A stretch of 9,619 bases of DNA from an uncultured Peptococcaceae bacterium (GTDB taxonomy: Bacteria > Bacillota > Dehalobacteriia > UBA7702): the NCBI GenBank assembly GCA_937919295.1, contig CALFRX010000211.1:1-9619 (forward strand), in the 5' to 3' direction. A program made the translations under genes and the position numbers. The notes beneath the pieces are model-generated. The model had not been told where the DNA came from, made no database searches, and was given only the letters and a program-made list of their open reading frames with translations. Position 1 is the stretch's first letter. Every line of letters begins with the position of its first letter. Shown here piece after piece: positions 1 to 7,259 of the stretch.

Positions 1-75
1 GATCGGGATGAGGTGCGTTATTTCATGACTCATTTTGCCGAGAGCTTTTCCTTAACCTTGGATGAATTAAACTGA
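1..75 (+). CDS. 3' end of an unidentified CDS (partial)
   Basis: Frame 1 is open from the first base and ends at TGA 73-75. It encodes 24 residues (DRDEVRYFMTHFAESFSLTL then DELN). The mix of charged and aromatic residues looks like real protein, and a terminator-like hairpin follows 18 bases after the stop, as expected for the end of a gene. The family cannot be told from 24 residues, and a chance open frame of this length is possible. Confidence 0.5.
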   Translation, partial: DRDEVRYFMTHFAESFSLTLDELN

Positions 76-93
76 TTGGGAATTAAACAGATC

Positions 94-117
94 AGGGGTT
101 TTGGCTTACCCCTTTTT
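94..117 (+). terminator. Probable intrinsic terminator of the upstream gene
   Basis: AGGGGT (94-99) pairs perfectly with ACCCCT (108-113) around an 8-base loop, and the 3' arm runs into a short T tract (113-117). The stem is only 6 bp, so it is modest, but its place between a stop codon and the next promoter fits. Bases 118-157 after it are AT-rich and show nothing else I can name. Confidence 0.5.
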
Positions 118-157
118 CCTTTGATTTACAGTTTTTTTAGATTTTTCGTGTTTTGCA

Positions 158-186
158 TTGACTACGTGTTTCCGATATGATAAAAT
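158..186 (+). promoter_or_regulatory. Sigma-A-type promoter of the cation ATPase leader
   Basis: TTGACT (158-163) lies 17 bases upstream of TAAAAT (181-186). Both boxes are close to the vegetative consensus and the spacing is optimal. Transcription would start around 193, exactly at the 5' edge of the riboswitch P1 helix, which supports the assignment. Confidence 0.85.
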
Positions 187-192
187 ATTCCC

Positions 193-282
193 ATGAAAAG
201 GGAGTAGTTTAAAGCGGTGCTGTCAACATCACGGTAATTCTACCTGGCGGCTCCCACCTTCAACGGTAACAAGACTTTTCGT
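193..282 (+). ncRNA. yybP-ykoY family Mn2+ riboswitch aptamer
   Basis: The leader opens with a purine-rich AAAAGGGAGTAG element (196-207) and closes with TAACAAGACTTTTC (267-280). These are the conserved ends of the yybP-ykoY class (Rfam RF00080), and GTCAACAT (222-229) is also typical of members. GAAAAG (195-200) pairs with CTTTTC (275-280) as helix P1, extendable by U194-G281 and A193-U282. GGTA 233-236 and TACC 241-244 form a small internal hairpin. I did not resolve the full junction by eye. Members of this class sense Mn2+ and often precede cation exporters, including P-type ATPases, matching the gene downstream. Identification rests on recalled consensus and on pairing seen here, not on a covariance-model score. 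Confidence 0.85.
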
Positions 283-319
283 GATTGTTTGCTAACGGTC
301 ATCGAAAGGTCTATTTTTT
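272..319 (+). terminator. Riboswitch-controlled intrinsic terminator (expression platform)
   Basis: Bases 272-281 (AGACTTTTCG) pair with 303-312 (CGAAAGGTCT; one G-U pair). The stem continues 282-284 with 299-301 past a bulged T302, giving about 13 bp, and is followed by TTTTTT (314-319). The 5' arm re-uses CTTTTC 275-280, the 3' strand of aptamer helix P1, so the two structures exclude each other. Ligand-stabilised P1 should prevent termination, which makes this an ON switch for Mn2+. Confidence 0.8.
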
Positions 320-348
320 ATTTTGAAAGCAAAGAACGAGGTACACAG

Positions 349-2967
349 ATGGCGGAGTTTTATGAATATCCCAAGGAGCAGGTTTTTTCCCTGATGAAAA
401 GCGATGAAAAGGGTTTAAGCCCAAAAGAAGCCCAGGATCGCCTTGCTCAGTACGGCCCGAACCAATTGGCGGAAAGCAAAAAGAAAAGTGTTGCCCGCAT
501 CTTTTTGGAGCAATTTGCTGACTTACTGGTGGTTATTCTGATCGCCGCGGCGGTCATTTCCATGGTCTCCGGTAATACCGAAAGTACCCTGGTTATTTTC
601 GCCGTATTGATTCTTAACGCTGTTTTAGGGACTGTGCAAACGGTGAAAGCGGAAAAGTCACTGGCGGCTTTAAAGGCCATGGCGGCGCCGAAAACCAAAG
701 TGCTGAGATCCGGTATCGTATTGGAAATTCCCTCCGCTGAGGTGGTACCTGGCGACATCATGATCTTGGAGGCCGGCGACCTCGTTGCCGCCGACGGGCG
801 TATCGTTGAAAATTACGTCTTAAAGATTGATGAAAGTTCCCTGACCGGGGAAAGCGTCGCCGTCGAGAAGACGTCCAAGGCCATTGAGGGCGACCATATC
901 GCTTTGGGCGACCGCCGTAATATGGTATATTCCGGTTCCCTCACGACTTACGGCAGGGCCCATGTTTTGGTCACGGCTACCGGCATGTCGACGGAATTGG
1001 GTAAAATCGCCCTTTTGATGAACGAAACAAAACAGCGCAAAACGCCACTTCAAGTTAGCCTTGACCGCTTTTCCGGCAAACTGGCCATTGCGGTAATCGG
1101 CGTCTGTATTCTCGTATTCCTGCTTTCCATATTCCGCAGCCACATGAGTGTCCTCGATTCATTGATGTTTGCCGTGGCTTTGGCGGTGGCGGCGATTCCC
1201 GAGGCCCTCGGTTCCATTGTCACCATCGTGCTGGCCATCGGCACCCAAAAGATGGCGAAGCAGAACGCGATCATTAAGGATTTAAAGGCTGTGGAGTCTT
1301 TGGGTTGTGTTTCCGCGATCTGTTCCGATAAAACCGGCACCTTGACCCAGAATAAAATGACGGTAACCAGCCTCTACGCCGACGGCTCACTGTTTGATGT
1401 CGATGAGATCGACATGGACAATGTCGCCCACTGTTCCTTGGTTCACATCGGCGTATTGGCTTCCGACGCGGTAACCGATGAGGAAACAGGGCGGATCATC
1501 GGCGATCCCACCGAAGCTGCTCTGGTGCGGGTTGGAAAAAGCGCGGGGATCAACGAATCGTCGTTTCGCGGTCAATATCCACGTCTCGGCGAAGTAGCTT
1601 TTGACTCTGAGCGCAAAATGATGAGCACCCTTCACCTTTGGGGGAATGATGTGCCCACGATGATGACGAAAGGCGCCATTGATTCGCTTCTCGTCCGCTG
1701 CGATAATATCCTCACCTCCGACGGCGTCGTGGCCTTAGATGAAGCAACAAAAGAGGGGATTTTGGCGGTGAATGAAAAGCTGTCCCGGGAAGGTTTGCGG
1801 GTTTTGGCTTTTGCGCAAAGAGAAATTGACGCTGTTTGCGAACTGTGTACCGCTGATGAAGACCACTTTACTTTTGTGGGCCTTGTGGCCATGATGGATC
1901 CGCCCAGGGAAGAATCCATTGCTTCTGTGGCCGATGCCGCCACCGGCGGTATCCGCACCGTGATGATTACCGGCGATCATAAAATCACCGCCGCTGCCAT
2001 TGCCAGGAGAATCGGGATCCTAAGTGATGGCGATCTCGCTGTGGACGGTGTCGAGCTCGATGGTATGAGTGATCAGGAGCTCGATGAAAAACTGAAGGAT
2101 ATTTCGGTTTACGCCCGTGTTTCCCCGGAACATAAAATACGTATTGTTTCCGCCTGGCAACGGCTGGGCTGTATCGTTTCCATGACCGGCGACGGTGTTA
2201 ACGACGCCCCGGCGCTGAAAAGGGCGGATATTGGTGTCGCCATGGGCATCACCGGCACGGAAGTCAGTAAGGACGCGTCTTCGATGATTCTCGTTGATGA
2301 TAACTTTGCCACCATCGTCAAGGCGGTGATCAACGGTCGCGGCATTTACGCCAATATCAAGCACTCCATTCAATTTCTGCTTTCCGGTAATATGGCGGGG
2401 ATCCTCTGCGTGCTCTTTGCGTCATTGATGGGCTTGCCGGCTCCCTTTGAGCCGGTGCATCTGCTCTTTATCAATCTGTTAACGGATAGCCTGCCTGCCA
2501 TTGCCATCGGTATGGAACCCGCAAAAAGCGGCCTTTTGCAGCAAAAACCGCGTGATCCGAAAGAGCCGATTCTTGATCGCTGGCTGCTTTCCCGTGTGAT
2601 CAATCAGGGTAGCCTGATTGCCATCCCCACGATGGCAGCTTTCTATATCGGTTACGAAGTTAGCGTAGCCGCCGGTGCCACCATGGCCTTTGCCGTTTTA
2701 ACGCTGGCCCGTCTCTTCCACGGCTTCAATTGCCGTAGTCGTGAATCGTTGCTGCGTCTCGGTTTTCGTAGCAATCCCTTTTCCCTGCTGGCCTTTTTTG
2801 GCGGCGTATTGCTGTTGTCGGCGGCCTTGTTCATCCCCGGTCTCAACGGCCTGTTTATGATTTCTGGCCTGACCCCTTCCAAGGTGGGTCTTATCGTTCT
2901 TTTGGCCTTCGCGCCGACCTTTGTAATCCAAACAGTAAAAATGATAAAAGAACGCTACGCTATATAG
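349..2967 (+). CDS. P2-type cation-transporting ATPase, probable Mn2+ (or Mn2+/Ca2+) exporter
   Basis: An 872-residue SERCA/PMR1-like P-type ATPase of the cytoplasmic membrane that pumps divalent cations using ATP. Visible in order: N-terminal cation-ATPase domain; TM1-2 (about 56-98); actuator loop with TGES 166-169; TM4 with PEAL 284-287; phosphorylation motif DKTGT with Asp327; nucleotide-binding KGA 441-443; TGDH 541-544; hinge TGDGVNDAP 613-621; TM5-10 from about 672. Of the SERCA ion ligands, site II is kept (Glu285, Asn709, Asp713), while the site I acidic positions are Gly684 and Ala787, as expected for a one-ion, PMR1-like pump. I chose ATG 349 because GAGG (338-341) sits 7 bases upstream; a TTG at 289 would lie inside the terminator hairpin. 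The Mn2+ riboswitch leader argues for manganese efflux. The exact ion is inferred. Confidence 0.93.
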   Translation: MAEFYEYPKEQVFSLMKSDEKGLSPKEAQDRLAQYGPNQLAESKKKSVARIFLEQFADLLVVILIAAAVISMVSGNTESTLVIFAVLILNAVLGTVQTVKAEKSLAALKAMAAPKTKVLRSGIVLEIPSAEVVPGDIMILEAGDLVAADGRIVENYVLKIDESSLTGESVAVEKTSKAIEGDHIALGDRRNMVYSGSLTTYGRAHVLVTATGMSTELGKIALLMNETKQRKTPLQVSLDRFSGKLAIAVIGVCILVFLLSIFRSHMSVLDSLMFAVALAVAAIPEALGSIVTIVLAIGTQKMAKQNAIIKDLKAVESLGCVSAICSDKTGTLTQNKMTVTSLYADGSLFDVDEIDMDNVAHCSLVHIGVLASDAVTDEETGRIIGDPTEAALVRVGKSAGINESSFRGQYPRLGEVAFDSERKMMSTLHLWGNDVPTMMTKGAIDSLLVRCDNILTSDGVVALDEATKEGILAVNEKLSREGLRVLAFAQREIDAVCELCTADEDHFTFVGLVAMMDPPREESIASVADAATGGIRTVMITGDHKITAAAIARRIGILSDGDLAVDGVELDGMSDQELDEKLKDISVYARVSPEHKIRIVSAWQRLGCIVSMTGDGVNDAPALKRADIGVAMGITGTEVSKDASSMILVDDNFATIVKAVINGRGIYANIKHSIQFLLSGNMAGILCVLFASLMGLPAPFEPVHLLFINLLTDSLPAIAIGMEPAKSGLLQQKPRDPKEPILDRWLLSRVINQGSLIAIPTMAAFYIGYEVSVAAGATMAFAVLTLARLFHGFNCRSRESLLRLGFRSNPFSLLAFFGGVLLLSAALFIPGLNGLFMISGLTPSKVGLIVLLAFAPTFVIQTVKMIKERYAI

Positions 2968-2976
2968 AATAGTTAT

Positions 2977-3009
2977 AAAATAAAAGGGGCCATCCCCTAA
3001 AACAGCCCC
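2977..3009 (-). terminator. Possible secondary minus-strand terminator
   Basis: On the minus strand GGGGC (3009-3005) pairs with GCCCC (2990-2986) and is followed by TTTTATTTT (2985-2977). A competing small plus-strand hairpin uses AGGGG 2985-2989 and CCCCT 2994-2998. It would back up the stronger hairpin at 3018-3056 for transcripts of the SLH gene. Confidence 0.45.
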
Positions 3010-3017
3010 ATAAAAAG

Positions 3018-3061
3018 AGAGTCGGTTTCTGAGAAAAAAAATCAGAACCCGACTCTTTTTT
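3018..3061. terminator. Bidirectional intrinsic terminator between convergent genes
   Basis: Bases 3018-3032 pair with 3042-3056 at 14 of 15 positions (only T3026/C3048 mismatched) around a 9-base A-rich loop. The plus strand continues into a T tract (3056-3061), and the minus strand into C then TTTTT (3016-3012). It can therefore end both the ATPase transcript and the oppositely oriented SLH-protein transcript. Confidence 0.9.
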
Positions 3062-3232
3062 ATATGTTTTATATACTACGAGAAAATCTATTTCACAGTG
3101 GCAGGCAGCAGGTGCTTTGCCATCTTTTTCTTTACCGGGGAAGGGGGGAGAAAAGCTCTTTTCGGCCAATACTTACGGACTTTGCCGCTGAAAAACCGTA
3201 AATTGTTGCCCTGTTGTAAGGGGCGGTGTTTT

Positions 3233-4675
3233 TTAGTTCACGGTGATGGCGCCGTTGTTCCAGGTGGTGGCATCGCTGCCAAAAACCTTACCGTTTTTAT
3301 CGACATACGTCCCTTTGCTGGGATAAATCGCGCCGTTAGCAGACTTTGTCCAGGTGCCGGTAAAGGTAGAACCGTCGAGATAATAGGTGACGCCGCTGTT
3401 TTTCACGCCGCTGATGAAGGTACCAACGAAAAATTCGCCGTCAGCCTTGATGTAGCGCCCGGCGCCGTTCAGTGCGGCGTTGCTCCAGTTGCCGAAGTAG
3501 AGGTCGCCGTTGCTCGTGGTATAGCTACCGTAAGACATGGCGCCGCCGCTGATCTGACCGAAAAAACCACTGATCTGATCGCTGTTGGCAAAAAAGACGT
3601 TGCCCTTGACATTGCCGGTGGTGGCCGCGGTGCCGTAGAAATTATTAACATTCCGGGTTAAGAAAGAATCCTGATACGTAATGGACAGGTACTGCTCTTT
3701 GCTGCCGGCATGGTGAATGATGGCGTTGAATCTGGCGGCGTCGGCGGTTTCTTTGAGCGGCACGTAAGTAACGCCGTTGATCAGCCGCGGCGCGACGGAA
3801 AAGGTCCTTTTGGTACCGTTAACATAGTAGGCGGTTTGACCGATCCAAAATTCCAGATCATTCTTGATATCGTCGGCGACAATCAGCTCGGTCGCTCCAA
3901 AATAGGTGAGACGAAAGTCCGCTGCTTCAAAGAAGGTTCGGGCGGCGATCAGGAGAATGCCGCCATCGTCAATGAGGGTCACACCGGTTTTGACCAAAAT
4001 GCCGTTGCTGTAGAAATCTGTGGTCAGTGATGGCGTCGCTGTTGCGGGATTATAAATCTTTAAATAATTGGCGATCATGGTTGCGCTCTCCGCTCTGGTC
4101 GCGCCGGAAAGGGGAGCAAAGCTACCGTCGCCATAGCCGTTGATGATACCCGCTTTCTGGATGGCTTTGACCGCGCTCTTCGCCCATGAGCCGATGCTGT
4201 TTTCATCCTTAAACTTCATTTCTTCGTTGGCGGAAGGCAAAGATAGGCCCCGGTAAGTGACAGTATAACGGTAAAGGATCACCGCCATTTCCTGGCGGCT
4301 AATGGCGCTTTCGGGGTGGAAAGTGTTGTCGGGATAACCGTCAATGATACCGTTGGCCGCGCCCCAATTGATGTATTGCTTTCCCCAAAAGGAAGTTGGT
4401 ACGTCGGAAAATCTGCTCTCCGTGGCGTAGACAGACAGATTTTCTTTTGCGTCAAGGGCCAGTATCTTTAAAAATTCCGTACGGGTGATCTCGTTATCAG
4501 GGCAAAAAGTCTTGTTGGGATAACCGTTAATCAGACCGAAATCGGCGACATAGTAAACATTGGTTTCACCCCAGTGACCGGCAAGGTCACTAAAATATGT
4601 TACGTCGGCCAAAACTGGCCGGCTGAGTAAAAACAGGCAACAGATGATTACTGGCAATAAATAAGCTTTTTTCAT
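3233..4675 (-). CDS. Secreted SLH-domain protein with copper-amine-oxidase-N-like domain and MORN repeats
   Basis: 480 residues. The signal peptide is about 1-23 (KK start, hydrophobic core, VLA before the likely cut). Three SLH modules follow at about 27-70, 88-135 and 154-205, each with an FxD/W opening, a (I/D)GYPDxTF-like turn and a TRAE-type motif (TRTE 64-67, SRQE 126-129, TRAE 193-196). SLH triplets bind secondary cell-wall polymers or modified peptidoglycan, so the protein should sit on the cell surface. Residues about 222-336 (ILVKTGV, ARTFFEA, YVNG, GVTYVPLKE) resemble the Cu_amine_oxidN1 domain, usually structural and not an oxidase. Residues about 380-466 hold imperfect MORN-type repeats (YxGxW/F, DGxxFxGTW). 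The start is ATG 4675-4673 with GGAGAA (4688-4683) 7 bases upstream. It is probably monocistronic, with its own promoter just behind the PBP terminator. The precise function is unknown; an adhesive or envelope-organising role is inference. Confidence 0.88.
   Translation of the reverse strand: MKKAYLLPVIICCLFLLSRPVLADVTYFSDLAGHWGETNVYYVADFGLINGYPNKTFCPDNEITRTEFLKILALDAKENLSVYATESRFSDVPTSFWGKQYINWGAANGIIDGYPDNTFHPESAISRQEMAVILYRYTVTYRGLSLPSANEEMKFKDENSIGSWAKSAVKAIQKAGIINGYGDGSFAPLSGATRAESATMIANYLKIYNPATATPSLTTDFYSNGILVKTGVTLIDDGGILLIAARTFFEAADFRLTYFGATELIVADDIKNDLEFWIGQTAYYVNGTKRTFSVAPRLINGVTYVPLKETADAARFNAIIHHAGSKEQYLSITYQDSFLTRNVNNFYGTAATTGNVKGNVFFANSDQISGFFGQISGGAMSYGSYTTSNGDLYFGNWSNAALNGAGRYIKADGEFFVGTFISGVKNSGVTYYLDGSTFTGTWTKSANGAIYPSKGTYVDKNGKVFGSDATTWNNGAITVN
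3278..3538 (-). repeat. MORN-like repeat region of the SLH protein
   Basis: Codons about 380-466 encode degenerate units of roughly 20-24 residues. They share a Tyr/Phe-Gly-x-Trp/Phe core and Asp-Gly turns: YFGNW 393-397, FFVGTF 415-420, DGSTFTGTW 434-442, and a last, weaker unit around YVDKNGKVFG 457-466. The repeats are divergent at DNA level, so they are old protein repeats, not a recent tandem duplication. Confidence 0.65.
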
Positions 4676-4706
4676 GTAAATGTTCTCCGATAAACCGTTT
4701 TGTTTG

Positions 4707-4715
4707 ATTATAGCA
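4707..4715 (-). promoter_or_regulatory. Extended -10 promoter of the SLH-protein gene
   Basis: On the minus strand TGC precedes TATAAT (TGC 4715-4713, TATAAT 4712-4707), a perfect extended -10. The -35 position is a pyrimidine-rich stretch with little match to consensus. Transcription would start near 4700, about 25 bases before the start codon. The promoter lies within and just beyond the T-rich tail of the PBP terminator. Confidence 0.7.
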
Positions 4716-4761
4716 TAAAAAGAAAAGAAGAGAAAGGGGAACCGTGCAAACGGTTCCCCTT
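4716..4761 (-). terminator. Intrinsic terminator of the PBP gene
   Basis: Bases 4734-4745 and 4750-4761 form a perfect 12-bp stem (core GGGGAACCGT / ACGGTTCCCC) with a four-base loop (GCAA on plus, TTGC on minus). On the minus strand it runs into a pyrimidine tract rich in T (4735 down to about 4716), and it starts 16 bases after the PBP stop codon. Confidence 0.85.
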
Positions 4762-4777
4762 CAGTCTATCATCATGC

Positions 4778-7162
4778 TTATGCGATTCTTTGATTGAGTG
4801 AGGCGAAAATGCCGTACCAGTCAAATCCTTGCCGTTGTAAGATTCCTTGTACTTGATTGGCGATGTCTAATGATGTTGTGCCGGTGCCACCGCCGGTGCC
4901 ACCACCGGTTTCGCCACCGGTACCGCCACCGGTACCGCCGCCGGTTTCGCCGCCGGTTTCGCCGCCGGTTTCGCCGCCGGTACCGCCGCCGGTTTCGCCA
5001 CCGGTTTCACCACCGGTTTCACCACCGGTTTCACCGCCGGTTCCATTTTCATTCGGTGGCTTCTCTTCCTCTTTTTTCTCTTCTTCCTCGTCATCGTCGT
5101 CATCACTGCCGCCAACGTAATCGCTGATCGAATAAGAATAGCCATCGGGGCGCTCAAACTTTTCACCGCTGATGACCCCGGCTTTATAGGCGGCATTTAC
5201 CACCATTCTCCAAACCACGGTGGGATATTGGCCACCGTAGACATTGGCCATATATTGGGCGCTGCCGTCTTCGCTGACATCGTTGTCATAGCCCATCCAG
5301 ACCATGCCGACGATTTCAGGGGTATATCCGGCAAACCAGGCGTCTTTCGTGCCGTATTTGCCTTTAAAGGTGGAAGTGTTGGGCAACTGGGTCGTACCGG
5401 TTTTGCCGCAGATATAAACACCGCCGATATTGGCTCTCGTGGCCGTGCCGCTGGTAACGACGCCGTGGAGGAGTGTATCCATGGAGTAAGCCGTATTTTC
5501 TTCCATGACTTGTTCAAATTCGGCTTCGTGTTCATAAATCGGGGTATCGCCCTCGTCAGCGTATCTGCTTTGAATCCGGGCAACAGTGGTCAAATCGGTT
5601 CTATAACCGCCGCTGGCAAAGCAGCTGAAGGCTGTTGCCATATTGAGGGGGGAGACACCATAGGTGAGACCACCCAAAGCGAGCGCCGGGTTATTGTCAT
5701 CTTCCACCAGGGGAAGGCCAAGTTTCTTGGCAAATTCCCAGCCGGTGGTGGTGCCGATTTCCTGTAGTAAACGTACGGCGCAAGTATTGATGGAGTATTT
5801 TACGGCGACGCTCATGGATACTTCGCCACGGTAGGAACCACCGGAATTTTTCGGTTTATATGCGCCGGTAAGAGGCGCGTCAAGAATTGTGTAATTTGGC
5901 GAATAACCCTGTTCCAGGGCGGCGCCGTACACGGCGAGAGGTTTGATGGAGGAACCGGGTTGACGCTTCATATCCGTGGCGCGGTTATAGCCGAACCGTG
6001 TTTCGTATTCTCTGCCGCCGGCCATCCCGTAAATCTCGCCGGTTTTGGGATTACTGAATATAGCGGCGCTTTCCAATTCCTCGTCGCCATAGCCATTGGG
6101 AAAGTTATAGCCGCCCTCCAGATAGATTTCATCGAGTTTATCCTGAACGGTGGCATTCAGTGTTGTGTAGATCTCAAAACCGCCGGTATAGACGGAGCCC
6201 GCGGAATAGCCGAGACCCACTAGGATGTCATCGGCTTCTTTTATGGCATAGTCAACGAAATAGGAATACCCTTCGGTATCGTTGTTCACGGTTTGTACGT
6301 CAAGCTGGCTGCTGAGATCTTCGGCTTTGGCTGTAGCCGCCTCTTCCTCGGTAATGGCGCCGTATTCCACCATGTTGACAAGAACCTGGTTCCGCAAAGC
6401 GGTGGCCTTATTGATATCGTTGGTGGGGGCATAGGCATTGGGCGCCGGTAAAATGCCGATCAGCATGGCGCACTCACCTAAAGTTAGTTCTGAAACTTCT
6501 TTATTGAAATAGTATTCCGCGCCGGAGCCGATGCCGTAGATGTTTTGTCCCATAAACGCTTCATTTAGGTAGAAGGTCAGGATCTCCTCTTTCGTATACA
6601 TGTTTTCCAGCTTCAAGGCGACAATGGCTTCTTTGATTTTTCTGTCGATGGTTTTGTCCCGAGAATTCAACACGGCATTTCTGGCCAGCTGCATGGTCAG
6701 CGTGGAAGCGCCTTGAGATTTCCCCCCGGCCTTGAGGTCGGCAAGAGCCGCGCCGAAAATACGGATCACATCGATGCCTTTATGTTTGTAAAAACGCGTA
6801 TCTTCCGTGGAGATGACGGCAGGGATGATATAAGATTTTTCATATTCGCTGAAAGCAATAATATTGCGGTCTTCTGAACCGCTGACCTCTACGATGAGGT
6901 TGCCTTCGCTGTCGTAAACCTCCGATTTGGACGCCTGGGTAATGCCGTTTTCTTCCAGTTCGTTCAAAGCTTCCTGAATCTCATCATAGTTGCTCTTCAC
7001 CAGGTAGAAGGCGTAACCGCCGGTTGAAATGACGGCAAGGAGGATGACGAGCACAATGATTAAAATGACCTTTTTCAGGATCGCATGTTTTTTCTTTTTC
7101 TTTTTCTTCTTTTTTCCCTTCACGGACGGAGCATCCGAAAAGGAATATTTACTTTTTGCCAT
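4778..7162 (-). CDS. Class A (bifunctional) penicillin-binding protein, PBP1A type, with TGG(E/G) repeat tail
   Basis: 794 residues. It polymerises and cross-links peptidoglycan on the outer face of the membrane. Order: lysine-rich cytosolic start (nine Lys, 17-25); membrane anchor about 31-54; glycosyltransferase family 51 domain about 80-270 with catalytic Glu120 in the EDxRFYxHxG motif, GASTLTMQLARN 151-162 and KIKEAIVALKLE 175-186; transpeptidase about 360-660 with SxxK (Ser404-Lys407), SxN (457-459) and KTG (587-589). All catalytic motifs are intact. The tail is acidic (687-700), then 13 TGG(E/G) units (708-759), then a roughly 31-residue end with a hydrophobic patch. The start is ATG 7162-7160 with AGGAGG (7174-7169) 6 bases upstream. 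It is transcribed alone from a promoter divergent to the DUF3842 gene. The family is certain; whether pbpA or ponA is the right symbol is not decidable here. Confidence 0.95.
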   Translation of the reverse strand: MAKSKYSFSDAPSVKGKKKKKKKKKHAILKKVILIIVLVILLAVISTGGYAFYLVKSNYDEIQEALNELEENGITQASKSEVYDSEGNLIVEVSGSEDRNIIAFSEYEKSYIIPAVISTEDTRFYKHKGIDVIRIFGAALADLKAGGKSQGASTLTMQLARNAVLNSRDKTIDRKIKEAIVALKLENMYTKEEILTFYLNEAFMGQNIYGIGSGAEYYFNKEVSELTLGECAMLIGILPAPNAYAPTNDINKATALRNQVLVNMVEYGAITEEEAATAKAEDLSSQLDVQTVNNDTEGYSYFVDYAIKEADDILVGLGYSAGSVYTGGFEIYTTLNATVQDKLDEIYLEGGYNFPNGYGDEELESAAIFSNPKTGEIYGMAGGREYETRFGYNRATDMKRQPGSSIKPLAVYGAALEQGYSPNYTILDAPLTGAYKPKNSGGSYRGEVSMSVAVKYSINTCAVRLLQEIGTTTGWEFAKKLGLPLVEDDNNPALALGGLTYGVSPLNMATAFSCFASGGYRTDLTTVARIQSRYADEGDTPIYEHEAEFEQVMEENTAYSMDTLLHGVVTSGTATRANIGGVYICGKTGTTQLPNTSTFKGKYGTKDAWFAGYTPEIVGMVWMGYDNDVSEDGSAQYMANVYGGQYPTVVWRMVVNAAYKAGVISGEKFERPDGYSYSISDYVGGSDDDDDEEEEKKEEEKPPNENGTGGETGGETGGETGGETGGGTGGETGGETGGETGGGTGGGTGGETGGGTGGGTGTTSLDIANQVQGILQRQGFDWYGIFASLNQRIA
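4880..5041 (-). repeat. 12-bp tandem repeat encoding TGG(E/G) units of the PBP tail
   Basis: About 13.5 copies of a 12-bp unit. On the plus strand the two main versions read GGTTTCGCCGCC (Glu) and GGTACCGCCGCC (Gly), with A/G changes at wobble positions. Eight units end in Glu and five in Gly. The copy-to-copy DNA similarity suggests recent expansion by slippage. Because units are 12 bp, copy changes keep the reading frame. The opposite strand is open in two frames here, giving proline- and arginine-rich shadows. Confidence 0.92.
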
Positions 7163-7193
7163 TTCCTTCCTCCTGTTCGGGAATTATATTGAA

Positions 7194-7202
7194 ATTATAA
7201 CA
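7194..7202 (-). promoter_or_regulatory. Extended -10 promoter of the PBP gene
   Basis: On the minus strand TGT (7202-7200) precedes a perfect TATAAT (7199-7194). The best -35 candidate at 17 bases is poor (TATTCA), so recognition would lean on the TGn element. The predicted start is near 7187, leaving a leader of about 25 bases that carries the AGGAGG site. Confidence 0.65.
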
Positions 7203-7230
7203 TACATCTTGTTTTTTGAATAGTATATCC

Positions 7231-7259
7231 TTGTAAATTTTTATATATTATGGTATTCT
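7231..7259 (+). promoter_or_regulatory. Probable promoter of the DUF3842-cooT genes
   Basis: TTGTAA (7231-7236) and TATTCT (7254-7259) are separated by 17 bases, with TGG directly before the -10, giving an extended -10. The start near 7266 leaves a leader of about 106 bases. The only small fold I see there is GGG/CCC (7299-7308 region), with no T tract, so I see no clear attenuator. Confidence 0.5.

Noticed and set aside
200..255. GGGAG (200-204) pairing with CTCCC (251-255) in the riboswitch
   Set aside because: The GGGAGTAG segment is a conserved loop of the aptamer family, so this complementarity is probably incidental.
289..348. TTG start at 289 giving a 20-residue longer ATPase
   Set aside because: The extension lies in the terminator/leader, has no ribosome binding site and is not family-like; ATG 349 has a well-spaced GAGG.
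2960..3169. 69-codon minus-strand open frame
   Set aside because: It begins with TTG, lacks a ribosome binding site and runs straight through the bidirectional terminator.
3168..3179. AATACTTACGGA also found at 9580-9591, considered as a repeat or attachment site
   Set aside because: A shared 12-mer is expected by chance in a window this long, and no longer similarity flanks it.
3098..3661. 187-codon plus-strand open frame
   Set aside because: It is antisense to the SLH gene, has low-complexity Gly/Ala/Val composition and no recognisable domain; the minus-strand protein has clear domains.
4880..5041. Tandem repeat considered as a CRISPR array
   Set aside because: Units are contiguous 12-mers without spacers and encode an in-frame protein repeat.
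4798..5127. Arginine- or proline-rich plus-strand frames (PPVSPPVPP pattern)
   Set aside because: They are by-products of reading the 12-bp PBP repeat on the other strand.
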